Below are positions 1 through 10,858 of a stretch of 64,000 nucleotides of DNA, in pieces. Made by a program: the position numbers and the translations under genes. How positions within the stretch are numbered: position 1 is the stretch's first letter; every line of letters starts with the position of its first letter. The stretch comes from Apium graveolens. Its lineage: Eukaryota > Streptophyta > Magnoliopsida > Apiales > Apiaceae. Below the pieces are notes generated by a model. It saw only the letters and a list, made by a program, of their open reading frames with translations, was not told where the DNA came from and searched no databases. Where the stretch lies: positions 176,216,623 to 176,280,622 of the forward strand of contig NC_133650.1 of assembly GCF_009905375.1 (NCBI RefSeq), read 5' to 3'.

Positions 1-88
1 TCTTAATGTAAGCAACTCTGTCAAAGGTAGGTTGGAAAAAACTTTTCTTTTCAAGTTTCATAGTCATTTCTTGCTTGAGTAAAGCTTC

Positions 89-2161
89 TTAAATTTTATG
101 CACCTCAGCATGAGTTGTTGAGTGTTGACCTTGAAGGTGTCTAGTACTCAATGCAGTAACTCTCAGCTGTGTCTTGAAATCATCATTAACTAGCATCTCA
201 TCAGCTTTTTCCAAGTGCTCAGCAAGAATTCTTTCATTTGGAACAAAGGTAACTGTGTTCCACTTCTTAGTCCACTCCTGTCCTCTAGGAGTTTCAATCC
301 AAGGTACTGGTACATCTCCTCTAACAAACTTTTTAACTAGTTCAGCTTTTGAAAGAGCTTGTAGAGGTGCATGTCCAGAAGGACCAGCTTCATCAGCATC
401 AGCAGTGGTAGCAGCATCACCAGTATCATCAGCATTTGCAGTATCAGAACTTACAGAGTCAACATCCTCTGATAAAAGAACAGTATGAGAGGCTATTGAG
501 GCTTCAACATCAACAGCATCCTCTAAGTGCTGATCTGCTTCCAAGTTCTGATCAACAGCCATATTCTGATGCTCACCTATAGTATGATCTTCAATGTCTA
601 GATGCAGAGAAGGTGTTGTAGATAATTCTGGAATTTCATTAGCATCAGGAATTGGTGTTGTTGATGGATTGATTGGAGCTGGTGGAGCTTCTAAGTAGAG
701 AACCTCAGGCACAATTAGTTTGTGAATATCAATCTCAACACTTGTGCCTGGGTCTGCAGTAGATACTGGTTCATTTACAGGAGACAAAGGTGGTGTAGAT
801 ACTTTATCTTGAGCAATTTCCTGAGTTGGTGACAATGGAGGTGTAGATGCAGTAGCTTCAGCAAATTCTGGCTCTTTTGAGATCAGAGATTCCTGATCTC
901 CTTCCTTAGCTGCTGCTTCCTCATCCTCTGAAACTGACTCAGCCCTATACCTTTGTGCTCTCTGTTTCTTGTATCTCTTTGAAGGTGGAGATTCCTTGGG
1001 AGTTTCAGCAGAATACATCCTTCTAAGCCTTTTGAGAAGCTTAGAGCCCTCAATTTCAGTATCCTTCTGAGAAGAGACCTTCTCGGCTTCTTTGACAACA
1101 GGTTCTGACACAGGAACCTGTTCCTCACTGTCTGACTCATCTCTCAGAATAATCCTCCTTCTCTTCTGTGGTGTCTGAGGTACAGTCTTTGTCCTCTTGG
1201 GCTTTGAAGATGAAGGCCTCACAGTATGTGCTGATGATGAAGGTTGAGATATCTGTGAAGGTTTGATATATGTTCTGATAGAGGGTTGAGTAGGTTGAGG
1301 TATATATGTGGTATGTTCTGATGGGTGTTGTGGTGTCTGGGACGTGTTGGTGGGTTGAACATCATGGTAAACAGATCTGTAGGTTTGAGGATCAGCATTT
1401 ACCAGGATCTGTTTTACAGACTGAGGTATCTGTAAGGGTCTAACCAAGTCATTAAAAGCCCGTTTTGCAAGTTTAAAGGGTGGAAATAAGTCAGTGGTAG
1501 GTTGGGGTTCATCAACACAACAGAAGTTATATATAAGATGACAGAATCTAGCAAAGTATACTACATTCCTATCTTCTGTCATCCTATCCCCTATAAAACC
1601 TAGCACAGCTCTTGCAAAATCAAAATGAGTTTGGTGAATAATAGCATACCCGATGTGTTGACTCATAATTGGAATGGCATCAAAGTTGGAACACTTATTG
1701 GAGAATGCCTTAGTGATGTAGTCGAAGAAAAAGCTCCATTCCTTTCTGATATGTGCTCTTTTCAACTGTCCAAGCTTGGCCAAACTCTTCTCATACCCCA
1801 AATTGGCCATGAGCTGCTGTAGAACAGGTTCCTCCGCTGTTGAGAAAATGCAGCCTTCTGGTAAGTGTGGAGCTTTACGAACTGCTCCAGGAGTTACCAC
1901 ATGCTCAACATCATTTACTTCAAAAATAATGCTTGGAGTACCAGTAGCACCACCATTATCAAAATGCCCAGTCCGCCAGAATGTCAGAACTTGTTGGTTT
2001 GAAATTACTTGAGGTTGGGTCAACGCATACCCAATCTCACTGTGTGCTAGAAGATCTTGCACAAAGTGCAAATCAGATGGAGCTTCAACATAGTTCAAGA
2101 TTGCAGCCTAGTTGTTGGGTACAAACTTGGCTCCATCTATAATCAAATACTTAGGTGCCAT
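89..2161 (-). pseudogene. Third ORF of Sirevirus A (env-like position), unknown function
   Basis: The likely start is ATG 2161 (MAPKYLIIDGAKF), with a TAG at codon 18 (2108-2110) and open reading from there to TAA at 89-91. Coding continues in frame past that stop towards base 1, so it too looks like a sense-to-stop change and the true ORF is longer than the 690 codons seen. The first about 230 residues look globular (IRKEWSFFFDYITKAF, NVVYFARFCHLIYNF). The rest is Pro/Ser/Thr/Glu-rich, with basic clusters (KPKRTKT, QKRRRI). Nothing looks like a signal peptide, transmembrane helix or fusion peptide, so env-like applies by position only. The globular part is clearly related to the third ORF of Sirevirus B. 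Function unknown. Confidence 0.75.
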
Positions 2162-2224
2162 GAGAAAAATTGAGAAATAAGGTTGCCTGTAAGGTGTTTG
2201 ATAAAATGTCTGTATGAAAAAGTG

Positions 2225-2325
2225 TCAGGAGATGAGAGAGAATAGTAGTAAAAAGAGAGAGATAAAATGTTAAAGTAAATAAAAGATTTTAGAATCCTTT
2301 CTCTCTTTTACTTATACACGGTAGA
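2225..2325 (-). promoter_or_regulatory. Putative internal promoter and CT-rich leader before third ORF of Sirevirus A
   Basis: On the minus strand GTGTATAAGTA (about 2309-2320) is a TATA-like box roughly 150 bp before ATG 2161. It is followed by a pyrimidine-rich leader (TTTATCTCTCTCTTTTT and similar, 2275-2220). The arrangement matches that in Sirevirus B, where the TATA box is better. Confidence 0.45.
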
Positions 2326-2877
2326 AAAAGTAACCGTTGGACACCTGTCAGACATGCAGCAGTAAAGGATAATTAATGGGCACGGGAATACAGTAATCAT
2401 TACTTATCACATGCAGTTTTTCAAGGAAAAACTGTTCCACTTACCAAGTAATCCCATTAATTAAGGTAGTTCAGTTTTATTTAAAATTTAAAACCGTTCC
2501 CACTTAATAAATTATGTTCACTGCGAGACCAATATTCTGTAAAAATATGACCAATGAAGGAATGACCATAAAGAAACCAAGTAAACAAATATTGACACGT
2601 CAGAATCAGAACTTGATTTGTATCAGAGTTAAAACGGTCATCAGAATATGGGTAAATCAGGAATTAAAAATACATCAGAATATCAAATGACTCAGAGATA
2701 AAATCTTGCATAAATATAAAATTTCACTAATATATTGAGCAAATACATTCCATGAAATTTAAATTACATCACAAAAGTACAAGATTGTCCTAAGCTACAA
2801 ATCCTAACATCAACAGCTTTTGTCCTAAGCTTTGAAGCGAGACAAGGCTGACAGTGAAGAGAAACAGGGAGCAGAAA

Positions 2878-3117
2878 CTATTTCTTCTTCCTACTCTCAA
2901 TAAAAAGAACAGCGAGACGAATGATTTGCACCTGCTGTCGGAGATGACGGAGATATAGATCTCTTCGGACTGTCAACAGATCACGTTTAATGATCTCTGG
3001 AAATTGAATCCAGTGATTGTGAGGGATGTTGTTGATATGGTATGGAGTTGAAATTCCACTGAGAAAGACATGTACTGTCTCAGTACCATAATTGTAAAAC
3101 CAGCCAAATGCAGCCAT
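2878..3117 (-). CDS. Unrecognised 78-residue ORF downstream of Sirevirus A pol
   Basis: I do not recognise this protein. The ATG at 3117 is chosen rather than the one at 3204 because the stretch before it looks like a leader: CATTGGCTATATAC (TATA-like) about 85 bp upstream, then a C/T-rich run ending CACCACAA before ATG. The product starts MAAFGWFYNYGTETVHVF, is basic near the C-terminus (two RR/RH clusters) and ends ESRKKK. No membrane segment or known motif is evident. It has no counterpart in Sirevirus B, where only about 520 bp separates pol from the third ORF. It could be a captured host fragment or chance coding. Confidence 0.4.
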   Translation of the reverse strand: MAAFGWFYNYGTETVHVFLSGISTPYHINNIPHNHWIQFPEIIKRDLLTVRRDLYLRHLRQQVQIIRLAVLFIESRKKK

Positions 3118-3179
3118 TTGTGGTGATAAGAATAAGGTGAGAGTGAGTTTGTGAGAAAATGAGAGATGTGCTGGCTGGA

Positions 3180-3210
3180 ATGAAGTGTTGGTGTATATAG
3201 CCAATGGAAT
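3180..3210 (-). promoter_or_regulatory. TATA-like box before the 78-residue ORF
   Basis: Minus strand GGCTATATACACC preceded by CATTGG (CCAAT-like), about 85 bp before ATG 3117, followed by a C/T-rich leader without ATG in frame. Position and composition fit a plant Pol II core promoter; expression is not shown. Confidence 0.4.
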
Positions 3211-3224
3211 GTCAGATAACGCAA

Positions 3225-4534
3225 GGAAAATTTAATGATTACAGGTAGAAATAATTCTACCTCGTCTCCCTAGACTGATGAGAATAAAAACAGCCATTGG
3301 AAGTGTAAAATAGGATTTAATGCGCACATGAAACAAGTAAAAATTACTGTGCATGGACGTGTACCACTAACCCTAATTGTATTGACTGTTAATATCTCAC
3401 CCAAATAAGACTGTTTCAGATTTTAACCACAAATAAGTCAAGTAAAGAATAAGAGTGTTATATCAGAACTTAGACTTATATCATAACTTAACAGTCATCA
3501 GAACATGATTTCTTAACTCAAAAAAATGAATGCCTATTTAAGCAATTCTTCACACAAATTTTGATTTCATTTCTTCAGAACTTAATCAGCAGAACTTCCA
3601 TCAGAACTTGTCCTCAGAAGTTATACAATCTGATACATAAACTGTTCATCTAAAACATCATTTATCACCACAGTAATTTTCATCATTCATATGGAGTGTA
3701 TGTGTGTGCAGTAAGCTAAATATCAGATAGAGATTAAAGTCTGATTCACTTCAATACATCTTAAAAATAAGGCATAACTAAGAACTTTGCTCAAAACCTG
3801 TCATGATTCTGAAGTCTACTTTTAGAATGAGTTCATACATGAGTCTACCTCAACTATTTTGTGCTCATTTTATGCATCTTTTGAAATTCCATTTTACAGT
3901 GGCTTCTCAGTGTAAGTGAGTCACGACTGCTTATCATAATTTATGCTATTATCAGAGTATTTCTCCAGTAATCATAGAATGTGAAAAGTCACCAAGAAAA
4001 ATATTTATTTTTGCTTTTCAGATGCATATTACTTAATACCAGCAATGAACTTGGGTCTTCCCTTCCACAGTTTTTACTCTAGATCTCAAAGGAGTGCCTG
4101 ATTTTTATTTCTTTTTCTTTTCCTTTTCTTTTGATAAGTGAGACTTATCAGCACTTTGCACATTCATCAGATTTACTAACATCAGAACTTAACAGATAAG
4201 AAGCATTATTCTAGTTTTTGACTTAGTAATAAGATAGACAAAGTAAACTTAACTAAGCTCAATATCAGAATTTGCTTGTGTCAATAGATTTCCACATAAA
4301 TAATTACTTCTAACATGGGATTTGTTAGTATATTAAAGACTACTAGGTCAGCATCTAGCATATTTATCCTCATTGGATTGAATAGTCACAGAAATATTTA
4401 TATCATTATCAGAGTTTAGAAATTCACATCAGACAATAATCAGTACTTAAGCAATTTTCAATTAGGCACAAAATACACAAAGATGCTAATATCTGTAAAT
4501 ACTGATCATAAAGTCTGATGCATCAGAACAAAAG
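3225..4534 (-). other. Sirevirus A non-coding region between pol and the extra ORFs
   Basis: No ORF of note in 1.3 kb. The stretch is AT-rich and carries many copies of TCAGAACTT-type words, for example near 3455, 3573-3615 and 4180. The same words recur in the LTR, gag and the integrase linker. Confidence 0.7.
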
Positions 4535-5128
4535 CTAAGCAGATTTAGAGAAAGAACCTGAAACCATTCCAAGTTCATTTACCAATCTTGTAAAAGTAGA
4601 TTCACACAGTGGTTTGGTGAAGATATCTGCTAGTTGTTGATCTGTTGGAACAAAATGCAATTCCACTGTACCTTCATCCACATGTTCCCTTATGAAGTGG
4701 AACCTAATGCTGATGTGCTTTGTCATTGAGTGTTGAACTGGATTACCTGTCATAGCAATAGCACTTTGATTATCACAGTAAATAGGGATTTTAAAATATG
4801 TTAACCCATAATCCAGTAACTGATTCTTCATCCAAAGAATCTGTGCACAATAGCTTCCAGTAGCAATGTATTCTGCTTCTGCAGTTGAGGTGGAAATTGA
4901 CTTTTATTTCTTGCTAAACCAAGAAACCAATCTGCCTCCAAGAAATTAGCAGCTTCCTCTTGTGCTCTTCCTGTCAATTTTGCAACCTGCAAAATCTGTA
5001 TCTGAGTAACCTATTAGTTTAAAGTCTGATTCTCTGGGATACCACAATCCCAGATCAGCTGTTCCCTTAAGATACTTGAAAATTCTTTTCACGGCTGTTA
5101 AGTGAGGTTCTCTTAGATCTGCTTGAAA
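4535..5128 (-). pseudogene. Sirevirus A RNase H, broken
   Basis: This continues the reverse transcriptase reading frame after a stop. Family sequence can be followed (FKYLKGT, then [32 protein letters not shown] and the end DIFTKPL), with additional stops near 4975 and 4905. The last open piece is 4831-4535. RNase H removes the RNA template during cDNA synthesis. The stop at 4535 is the end of pol. Confidence 0.83.
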
Positions 5129-5932
5129 TCATGCACAAAGACAAGTAGCATACATGATATCAGGTCTACTAGCAGTTAGATAGAGTAAAGAGCCAATCAT
5201 ACCTCTGTAATCAGTAATATCTACTGATTTACCAGTATCCTTATCCAATTTTGTTGCAGTGGCCATGGGAGTGGATGCACTTGAACAATCTAGCATTCCA
5301 AATTTCTTCAACAAATTTCTGGTATACTTGGTTTGACAAATAAAAGTTCCTTCTTCATTCTGCTTGACTTGAAGGCCCAGAAAATAGCTAAATTCCCCCA
5401 TCATACTCATTTGATATCTTGACTGCATTAGTTTGGCAAACTTCTGGCAAGGTCTGTCATTTGTAGAACCAAAGATGATATCATCAACATATATCTGAAC
5501 CAGAAGTAAGTCCTTTCCATGGTTGAGGTAGAACAGTGTTTTGTCTATAGTTCCTCTGTTAAATCCACTTTCCAGAAGAAACTGAGCTAAAGTCTCATAC
5601 CATGCTCTTGGAGCTTGCTTAAGGCCAGAAAGTGCTTTATCAAGCCTGTAGACATGATTTGGATATTTGGGACCTACAAAGCCTGGAGGTTGTTCAACGT
5701 ATACTTCCTCTTCCAATTCTCCATTGAGAAAAGCACTTTTCACATCCATTTGAAAGACAGTAAACTTTTTGTGAGCAGCATAAGCCAAAAATATCCTTAT
5801 GGCTTCCAATCTAGCAACTGGTGCTAGTGTTTCATCATAATCAATTCCCTCCTGTTGAGAATATCCTTTTGCAACCAACCTTGCTTTATTCCTTGTAATT
5901 ATGCCATCACTATCAGTTTTGTTTCTGAACAC
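5129..5932 (-). pseudogene. Sirevirus A reverse transcriptase
   Basis: This is a typical copia RVT_2 domain. It runs from [20 protein letters not shown] through the first catalytic Asp in [27 protein letters not shown] to the YVDD box in [15 protein letters not shown]. It then reads through [16 protein letters not shown] connection sequence to [15 protein letters not shown], where an Arg codon has become TGA. The body is uninterrupted for 267 codons and the catalytic residues are intact, but it is cut off from integrase and RNase H by stops. Confidence 0.9.
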
Positions 5933-7252
5933 CTACTTTGTACCAACAACAGATCTATTCTTTGGTCTTGGCACTAGGGTCCAGACTTTGTTTCTTTCAA
6001 ATTCATTTAACTCTTCCTGCATTGTTTGCACCCAATCAGCATCTTGAAGAGCTTCTTCTACTTTTTTTAGTTCAGTCTGAGAAAGAAAAGAATTATAGAG
6101 ACATTCACTTGAAGTAGTTGTTCTAGTTCTGACACCTGCATCAGGATTTCCAATAATTAAGTCAGGTGTATGAGATTTAGTCCACTTCCTTGCAGATGGA
6201 AGGTTTTCTCTAGAACTGGATGCTTCCCCATGATCCATGCTATCTTCATCAACATTTTTTGATGCTCCCCCTGAAACTATGCTCTCTGAGTTGGATTCTT
6301 CAAAATTTAAGTTTTCAGAACTATCAGAACTTGGCTTATCAGAACTTGATGAATCAGAACTTGAAGAGCCAGTTGTATGTTCTGATGCTTCTTGAGATGT
6401 GGTTATATCTTCAGTATGCTCCCCCTGCATAGGTGCATCTTCCTTTGACGTAGTCACCATAGTTTCAATAACATCAGAGTTTAATCCATCAGAGTTTGCA
6501 ATATCAGGATTAAGACTGTCAGGATTTTCAGTATCAGAATTTAAGTCTTCATTTTTGAATCTCAGCTGATCATGATCATTGAAATCTTCAAGTCCAGTAA
6601 TCTTCTTATCATCAAAGGAGACATTGATAGATTTCATGACAACCCTTGTTCTTAAATTGTAGACTCTGAAGGCTTTTGTGGAAAGTGGATATCCAACAAA
6701 AATTCCTTCATCAGCTTTTAAGTCAAATTTGGATAGTTGTTCAGGATGAGTCTTAAGAACAAAACACTTGCATCCAAATACATGAAAATACTTCAGATTT
6801 GGCTTCTTTTTCTTCACCATCTCATATGGTGTCTTTCCTTGCTTGTTAATAAGTGTTGCATTCTGAGTAAAACAAGCAGTCTGCACAGCTTCAGCCCAAA
6901 AATAGGTTGGTAGCTTTGCTTCATCAAGCATAGTTCGTGCAACTTCAATTAGAGTTTTATTCTTTCTCTCAACAACTCCATTTTGCTGTGGAGTTCCAGG
7001 AGCAGAAAATTCCTGCTTGATTCCATGGTTTTTGCAGAACTCTTCCATTGTCAAATTCTTGAACTCAGTGCCATTATCACTTCTTATTATCTTCACAGAA
7101 TCTTTGACCAATTTATCCAGTTGCTTGACATGATCAATCAAGATAGATGCAGTTTCACTTTTTGTGTGCAAGAAATACACCCATGTGTATCTGGTGAACT
7201 CATCCACTATGACCATAGCATATTTCTTCTTTGCAATAGACATGACATTCAC
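5933..7252 (-). pseudogene. Sirevirus A integrase with long acidic C-terminal linker
   Basis: This domain inserts the cDNA into the chromosome. All three DDE catalytic residues are visible: Asp in VDEFTRYTW, Asp in IIRSDNGTEF and Glu in GVVERKNKTL. The C-terminal region (about residues 215-380) is a Ser/Asp/Glu-rich linker, largely spelled by repeats of the word TCAGAACTT, and holds two AGGGGGAGCA-like purine motifs at 6265-6272 and 6419-6426. The ORF ends at VVGTK where the family has Trp, so the stop is a Trp-to-TAG change; reverse transcriptase continues in frame at once. Confidence 0.87.
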
Positions 7253-7884
7253 TGGACCAAATAGATCAACATGTAGTAGGTGATAAGGCTCAAGAATTGA
7301 TGATTCAGTCTTGCTCTTGAATGAAGATTTTCTTTATTTAGCCTTCTGACAAGAATCACAAAGGCCATCAGGAGCAAATACTGACTTTGGCATTCCTTCA
7401 CAAGATCTGTCTTGACCAGTTCATTTATATTGTTGAAATTTAAATGAGAGAGTTTCTTGTGCCAATTCCAGCTTTCTTCAATTGATGCTCTACTCACCAG
7501 ACAGATTGCAGACCCATCAGTACTTGTTGAAAGCTTAGCTTCATAAATGTTACCATGCCTGTATCCTTTCAGAACAACTTTGCCTGTGGATTTGCTTATA
7601 ATTTCACAGTGTTCTTCAAAGAAATCCATATGATAACCTCTGTCACAGATTTGACTAACACTCAGCAGATTGTGTTTAAGTCCTGAGACCAGAGCTACTT
7701 TTTTAATGATGAAATTCCCAAGATTGATATTGCCATATCCCAATGTTTTTCCAATGTTGCCATCTCCATAAGAAACACTTGGGTCAGCCTTCTTCACAAA
7801 GTCTGATAGCAGGGCTTTATTTCCAGTCATATGTCCTGAACATCCACTGTCCAGAACTAGGATGTTTTTCCTGTTGCCCTGCAA
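7249..7884 (-). pseudogene. Sirevirus A aspartic protease and gag-pre-integrase domain
   Basis: The protease active-site motif LVLDSGCSGHMTG is near residue 10; Asp-Ser-Gly is the copia version of DTG. The gag-pre-integrase domain follows (SWNWHKKLSHLNFNNINELVK, about residues 140-160). After KTDLVK the reading frame shifts near 7395 and the remaining residues no longer match the family, so the link to integrase is a frameshift. The protease would cleave the polyprotein inside the particle. Confidence 0.82.
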
Positions 7885-7932
7885 TCACAGAGACCACGAA
7901 TGATTAGTTTTAAGGACCCGGACTTGCTTGGA

Positions 7933-8439
7933 TCATGTGGCCTTATTAAGTTTGTTAACATTTACAGTGGATTTAGCATCAGAGTTTATGTTAACATTTT
8001 TCTTATCAGTATTTATACTATCAGACTTTGTATCAGAACTTACACTAGAAGGAACAATGCTAACTTTCTTTAAAGAATGTTTTATTTGATAATAATCATA
8101 GTACAAACTATGATATTCCTTACAAGTATAAATGGAATGCCATAAACTACCATAATGAAAACAAGGATTTTGTGGCCTATATCTAACAGATTGACTCTTA
8201 ACTTCTGACTTTGAAGGTAAGGAGTTTATGTTCTTATTCTTCCTGCAAAAAGAAGCCGGATGGTTAGAACTTCCACAGTTATGACATGTTTTTCTAGGAG
8301 CATTAGGAACAGGCTTATAATCATTGCTTTTATTTACACCTTCCTTTCCATTCCTATTTTTCCTAGGTGACTTTACCTTGTTTATATTCTTAACTTCTTT
8401 CAGCTTATGCTTAAGCTCCTTCTTTGTCATTAAGCCCAC
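7933..8439 (-). pseudogene. Sirevirus A gag C-terminus / gag-pol junction with further zinc knuckles
   Basis: This 168-codon open stretch continues the gag region. It is very basic at the start (KNKVKSPRKNRNGKEG) and encodes a second CCHC knuckle, CHNCGSSNHPASFC. A third, degenerate one follows in which the second Cys has become Tyr (CFHYGSLWHSIYTC). Multiple knuckles are seen in this type of Sirevirus gag. A stop separates it from gag proper, and another separates it from the protease. Confidence 0.68.
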
Positions 8440-8543
8440 GTTTACTTCAGTTGTCTTTTCCTGTTTTAGTTTGTCATAAGTTAATTCCTCTTTAACTTCT
8501 GATTTTTCAATTTCAGACTTTACAGCTACAAACTTAACAGGTT

Positions 8544-10236
8544 TTAACTTTGCTTTTGTTTAACAACTATAGGCTTAATTTCTACAGTTCCTTTATCATT
8601 CCTATCATCTCCATAACCTAAGCCCTCTTTCCAGTTTCCACTACTTAACAAATTCTGAGTTATTCTGCCAAAGTTAGTCCAAGTTCTGATAATCTCTCTT
8701 TCCTTTTCTAGCTCAGTTTTTAGAGATTCATTCATTTTAAGTACTTCATCCCTAACATAGAATGCATCATCTCTATCTTTCTGAGTTTGATGGAACATGA
8801 CTAACTCTTTTTCTAAATAATCGTTCCTCTTTTTACAAGCAAGATTTTCAGAAGTTAATCTTTCACATGTTAAAGTTTGATCTCTATAACTAATAAACAT
8901 GGTTTTAAGATATCTTCTCAACTCATTAATATCATCTGTATGAAAGGCATAAGTAGTTTGAGGTACCTTTAACTCAGCAGCTTCAGGACTGCTATCAGCA
9001 TTTGCCATATCAGCATTTGCCATCAAGGCATAGTTCTCCTCACTTTCAGAATCTGAAGTGTCTGTCCAGCTTTTCTTCTTTGTGACAAGAGCCTTGCCTT
9101 TGTCACTCTTCATTTTCTTGCAATCAGGAGATATGTGGCCTTTCTCACCACAGTTGTAGCATTTGACATTTGAGTGATCTCCTCTGTCAGACTTCCCTCC
9201 TTTGCCTTCAGATTTTCTAAAATTCTTCTTATCAGAACTTGCACCTTTCCTGGAAAACCTCTTTCCCTTCCTGAACTTCCTATATGCAATCCTTGTGATT
9301 CCTTTCACCATAAGAGCACACAACTTCATCATCTCTTCATCAGCATCCATCTCAGGCAAGCTTTCAGTTTCTGAGTCATCGTCACTATCAGAACTTGATG
9401 ACTCAGTATCAGACTTTGTGATGAGCCTTTTTCCCTTTCCTTTCCTTGAGGTAGCTACCTTGGGGGATTCTTCTTCAGCCTTAAGAGTAACTGTCCATGA
9501 CTTTCCTCCTTTCATCTTGCTTTCTTTGTTCCATCTCAAGTTCATGAGTCTTGAGCATCCCATAAATTTCATCAAGAGTTGTTTCTTCAAGATTATAGTT
9601 GTCTCTTATTATTGTTGCCTTCAAATCCTAACTTTCAGGAAGAGCTAACAGGAATTTAAGGTTTGAATCTTCAATATCATACTCCTTATCAACTAGTGAC
9701 AAATCATTCAAGAGTTTGACAAATCTGTCATATAAATCAGTCAATGACTCATTAGGCTTTGAGTCAAAATGTTCATACTCTTGAGTGAGTATTGTCTTCC
9801 TGTTCTTCTTAATCGAATCAGTTCCCTGACACCTTGTCTCCAAGGCATCCCATATCTCCTTTGCAGTCTTGCAGTTAATTACCCTGTTTGACATTACATT
9901 ATCAATGGCACTATGCAGTAAGTGTCGTACCTTAGCATCCTTAGCAATTGATGTGATATCTTCAGCAGTGTAATCACTCTTCTCCTTTGGTACAGACTAT
10001 GCTGCTTCACCTGCAACTACAACAACGAGTTTTGTTGGCTTGTGAGGTCCTTCATGGATTATGTCAAGATATTCTGGATCAGTAGCTTCCAGAAACATAG
10101 TCATCCTCACCTTTTACATGGGATATTCGGATGGCTTCAGTATGGGAACTCTAATAGCCTCATATCGACTATAGATTTGAGTCTTTGGTGGTTCTTCTGT
10201 TTTGGTGGGCTTGGTTGGAGTTTCTGCTTCAAACAT
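8544..10236 (-). pseudogene. gag: Sirevirus A gag (capsid/nucleocapsid), broken
   Basis: Gag forms the virus-like particle shell and binds element RNA. The start at 10236 (MFEAETPTKPTK...) is the first ATG after the primer-binding site. The capsid-like (UBN2/DUF4219-type) part is readable at 9894-9628 (AKEIWDALETRCQG, then the conserved FVKLLNDL). A CCHC zinc knuckle, CYNCGEKGHISPDC, is encoded near 9160-9120, after a basic and Ser/Asp-rich stretch. In-frame stops interrupt it near 10110, near 10005 and at 9627. The one at 9627 replaces an expected Trp after LPES, consistent with TGG to TAG decay. The C-terminal part has coiled-coil-like heptads (YLEKELVMFHQTQ). Confidence 0.82.
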
Positions 10237-10278
10237 GATTGTTTTTGGATCTTAAATTGTTTGTGTGTTAACAGATAG

Positions 10279-10290
10279 GCTTTGATACCA
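10279..10290 (-). other. Primer-binding site of Sirevirus A (initiator tRNA-Met type)
   Basis: Minus-strand TGGTATCAAAGC differs at one base from TGGTATCAGAGC, the usual complement of the plant initiator methionine tRNA 3' end. It lies two bases inside the LTR, which fixes the orientation and the 5' LTR boundary. Confidence 0.85.
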
Positions 10291-10292
10291 CT

Positions 10293-10858
10293 TGTTAGGT
10301 CACACACACTGTAGAAGGGGGTTGAATACAGTGTATAGCACAATCAAATCGAATTCAAATAACACAAATAACAGAAAATAGACTTTATTCAATGCAATAA
10401 ACTCTGTTATAATATAGAACTATCCTCTCTCAGTGATGAACAAATATTACGAGAGCTGCTAGGATTACAATGAATAATATTCTTGATAATGATAACACTT
10501 ATAGTGTAAACCCTATGTCTGTGTTTATATACTACACAGCTACAAGATAATCGCTAATTGATATGGAATATAATTCTGCTTCCTAAAATATATCAATCAG
10601 ATATCTTTTCTTCCAAGTATTATATTCTTCATAGAATTCCTTCTTCATGCATATCTCTTCTTACGTTTGTCTCGATCTTCTTTCCTTTCAATCAGCCGCC
10701 TTCCTTATCTGAAAGTTTCCTTTAAGTTCTGATATTATCTCCTGATAAATATCTCCTGAACCTTAAGTACTGATCACTTAAGTTCTGACTTCAGTATAAG
10801 TGCTGATTTCAGTTAAGTACTGATTTGTCCTGTTTAAGTAAGATCTGAAAACTAAACA
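10293..10858 (-). repeat. 5' LTR of Sirevirus A
   Basis: On the minus strand it starts TGTTTAG and ends CCTAACA, giving the usual TG...CA ends over 566 bp, and it is followed after two bases by the primer-binding site. A good TATA box (TATATAAAC on the minus strand) lies near 10525-10533 and would start transcription about 30 bp downstream within the LTR. The U3 part is rich in the short words AAGTTCTGA and AAGTACTGA, which recur through the rest of the element. The matching 3' LTR is beyond the left edge, so the age of the insertion cannot be judged here. Confidence 0.82.

Larger units (their letters stand above)
1..10858 (-). mobile_element. Sirevirus A (Ty1/copia LTR retrotransposon), 3' end outside window
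   Basis: On the minus strand the order is 5' LTR (10858-10293), primer-binding site, gag, protease, integrase, reverse transcriptase, RNase H, a 1.3 kb non-coding stretch, a 78-codon ORF and a long third ORF that leaves the window at base 1. This order and the gag/integrase sequence style match the Sirevirus genus of Ty1/copia. The element is dead: gag and pol carry several in-frame stops and at least one frameshift. It is inserted in the third ORF of Sirevirus B, whose coding sequence stops being continuous exactly at 10859. The predicted target duplication, 10859-10863 (TAAAT on the plus strand), has its partner outside the window. Confidence 0.88.
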
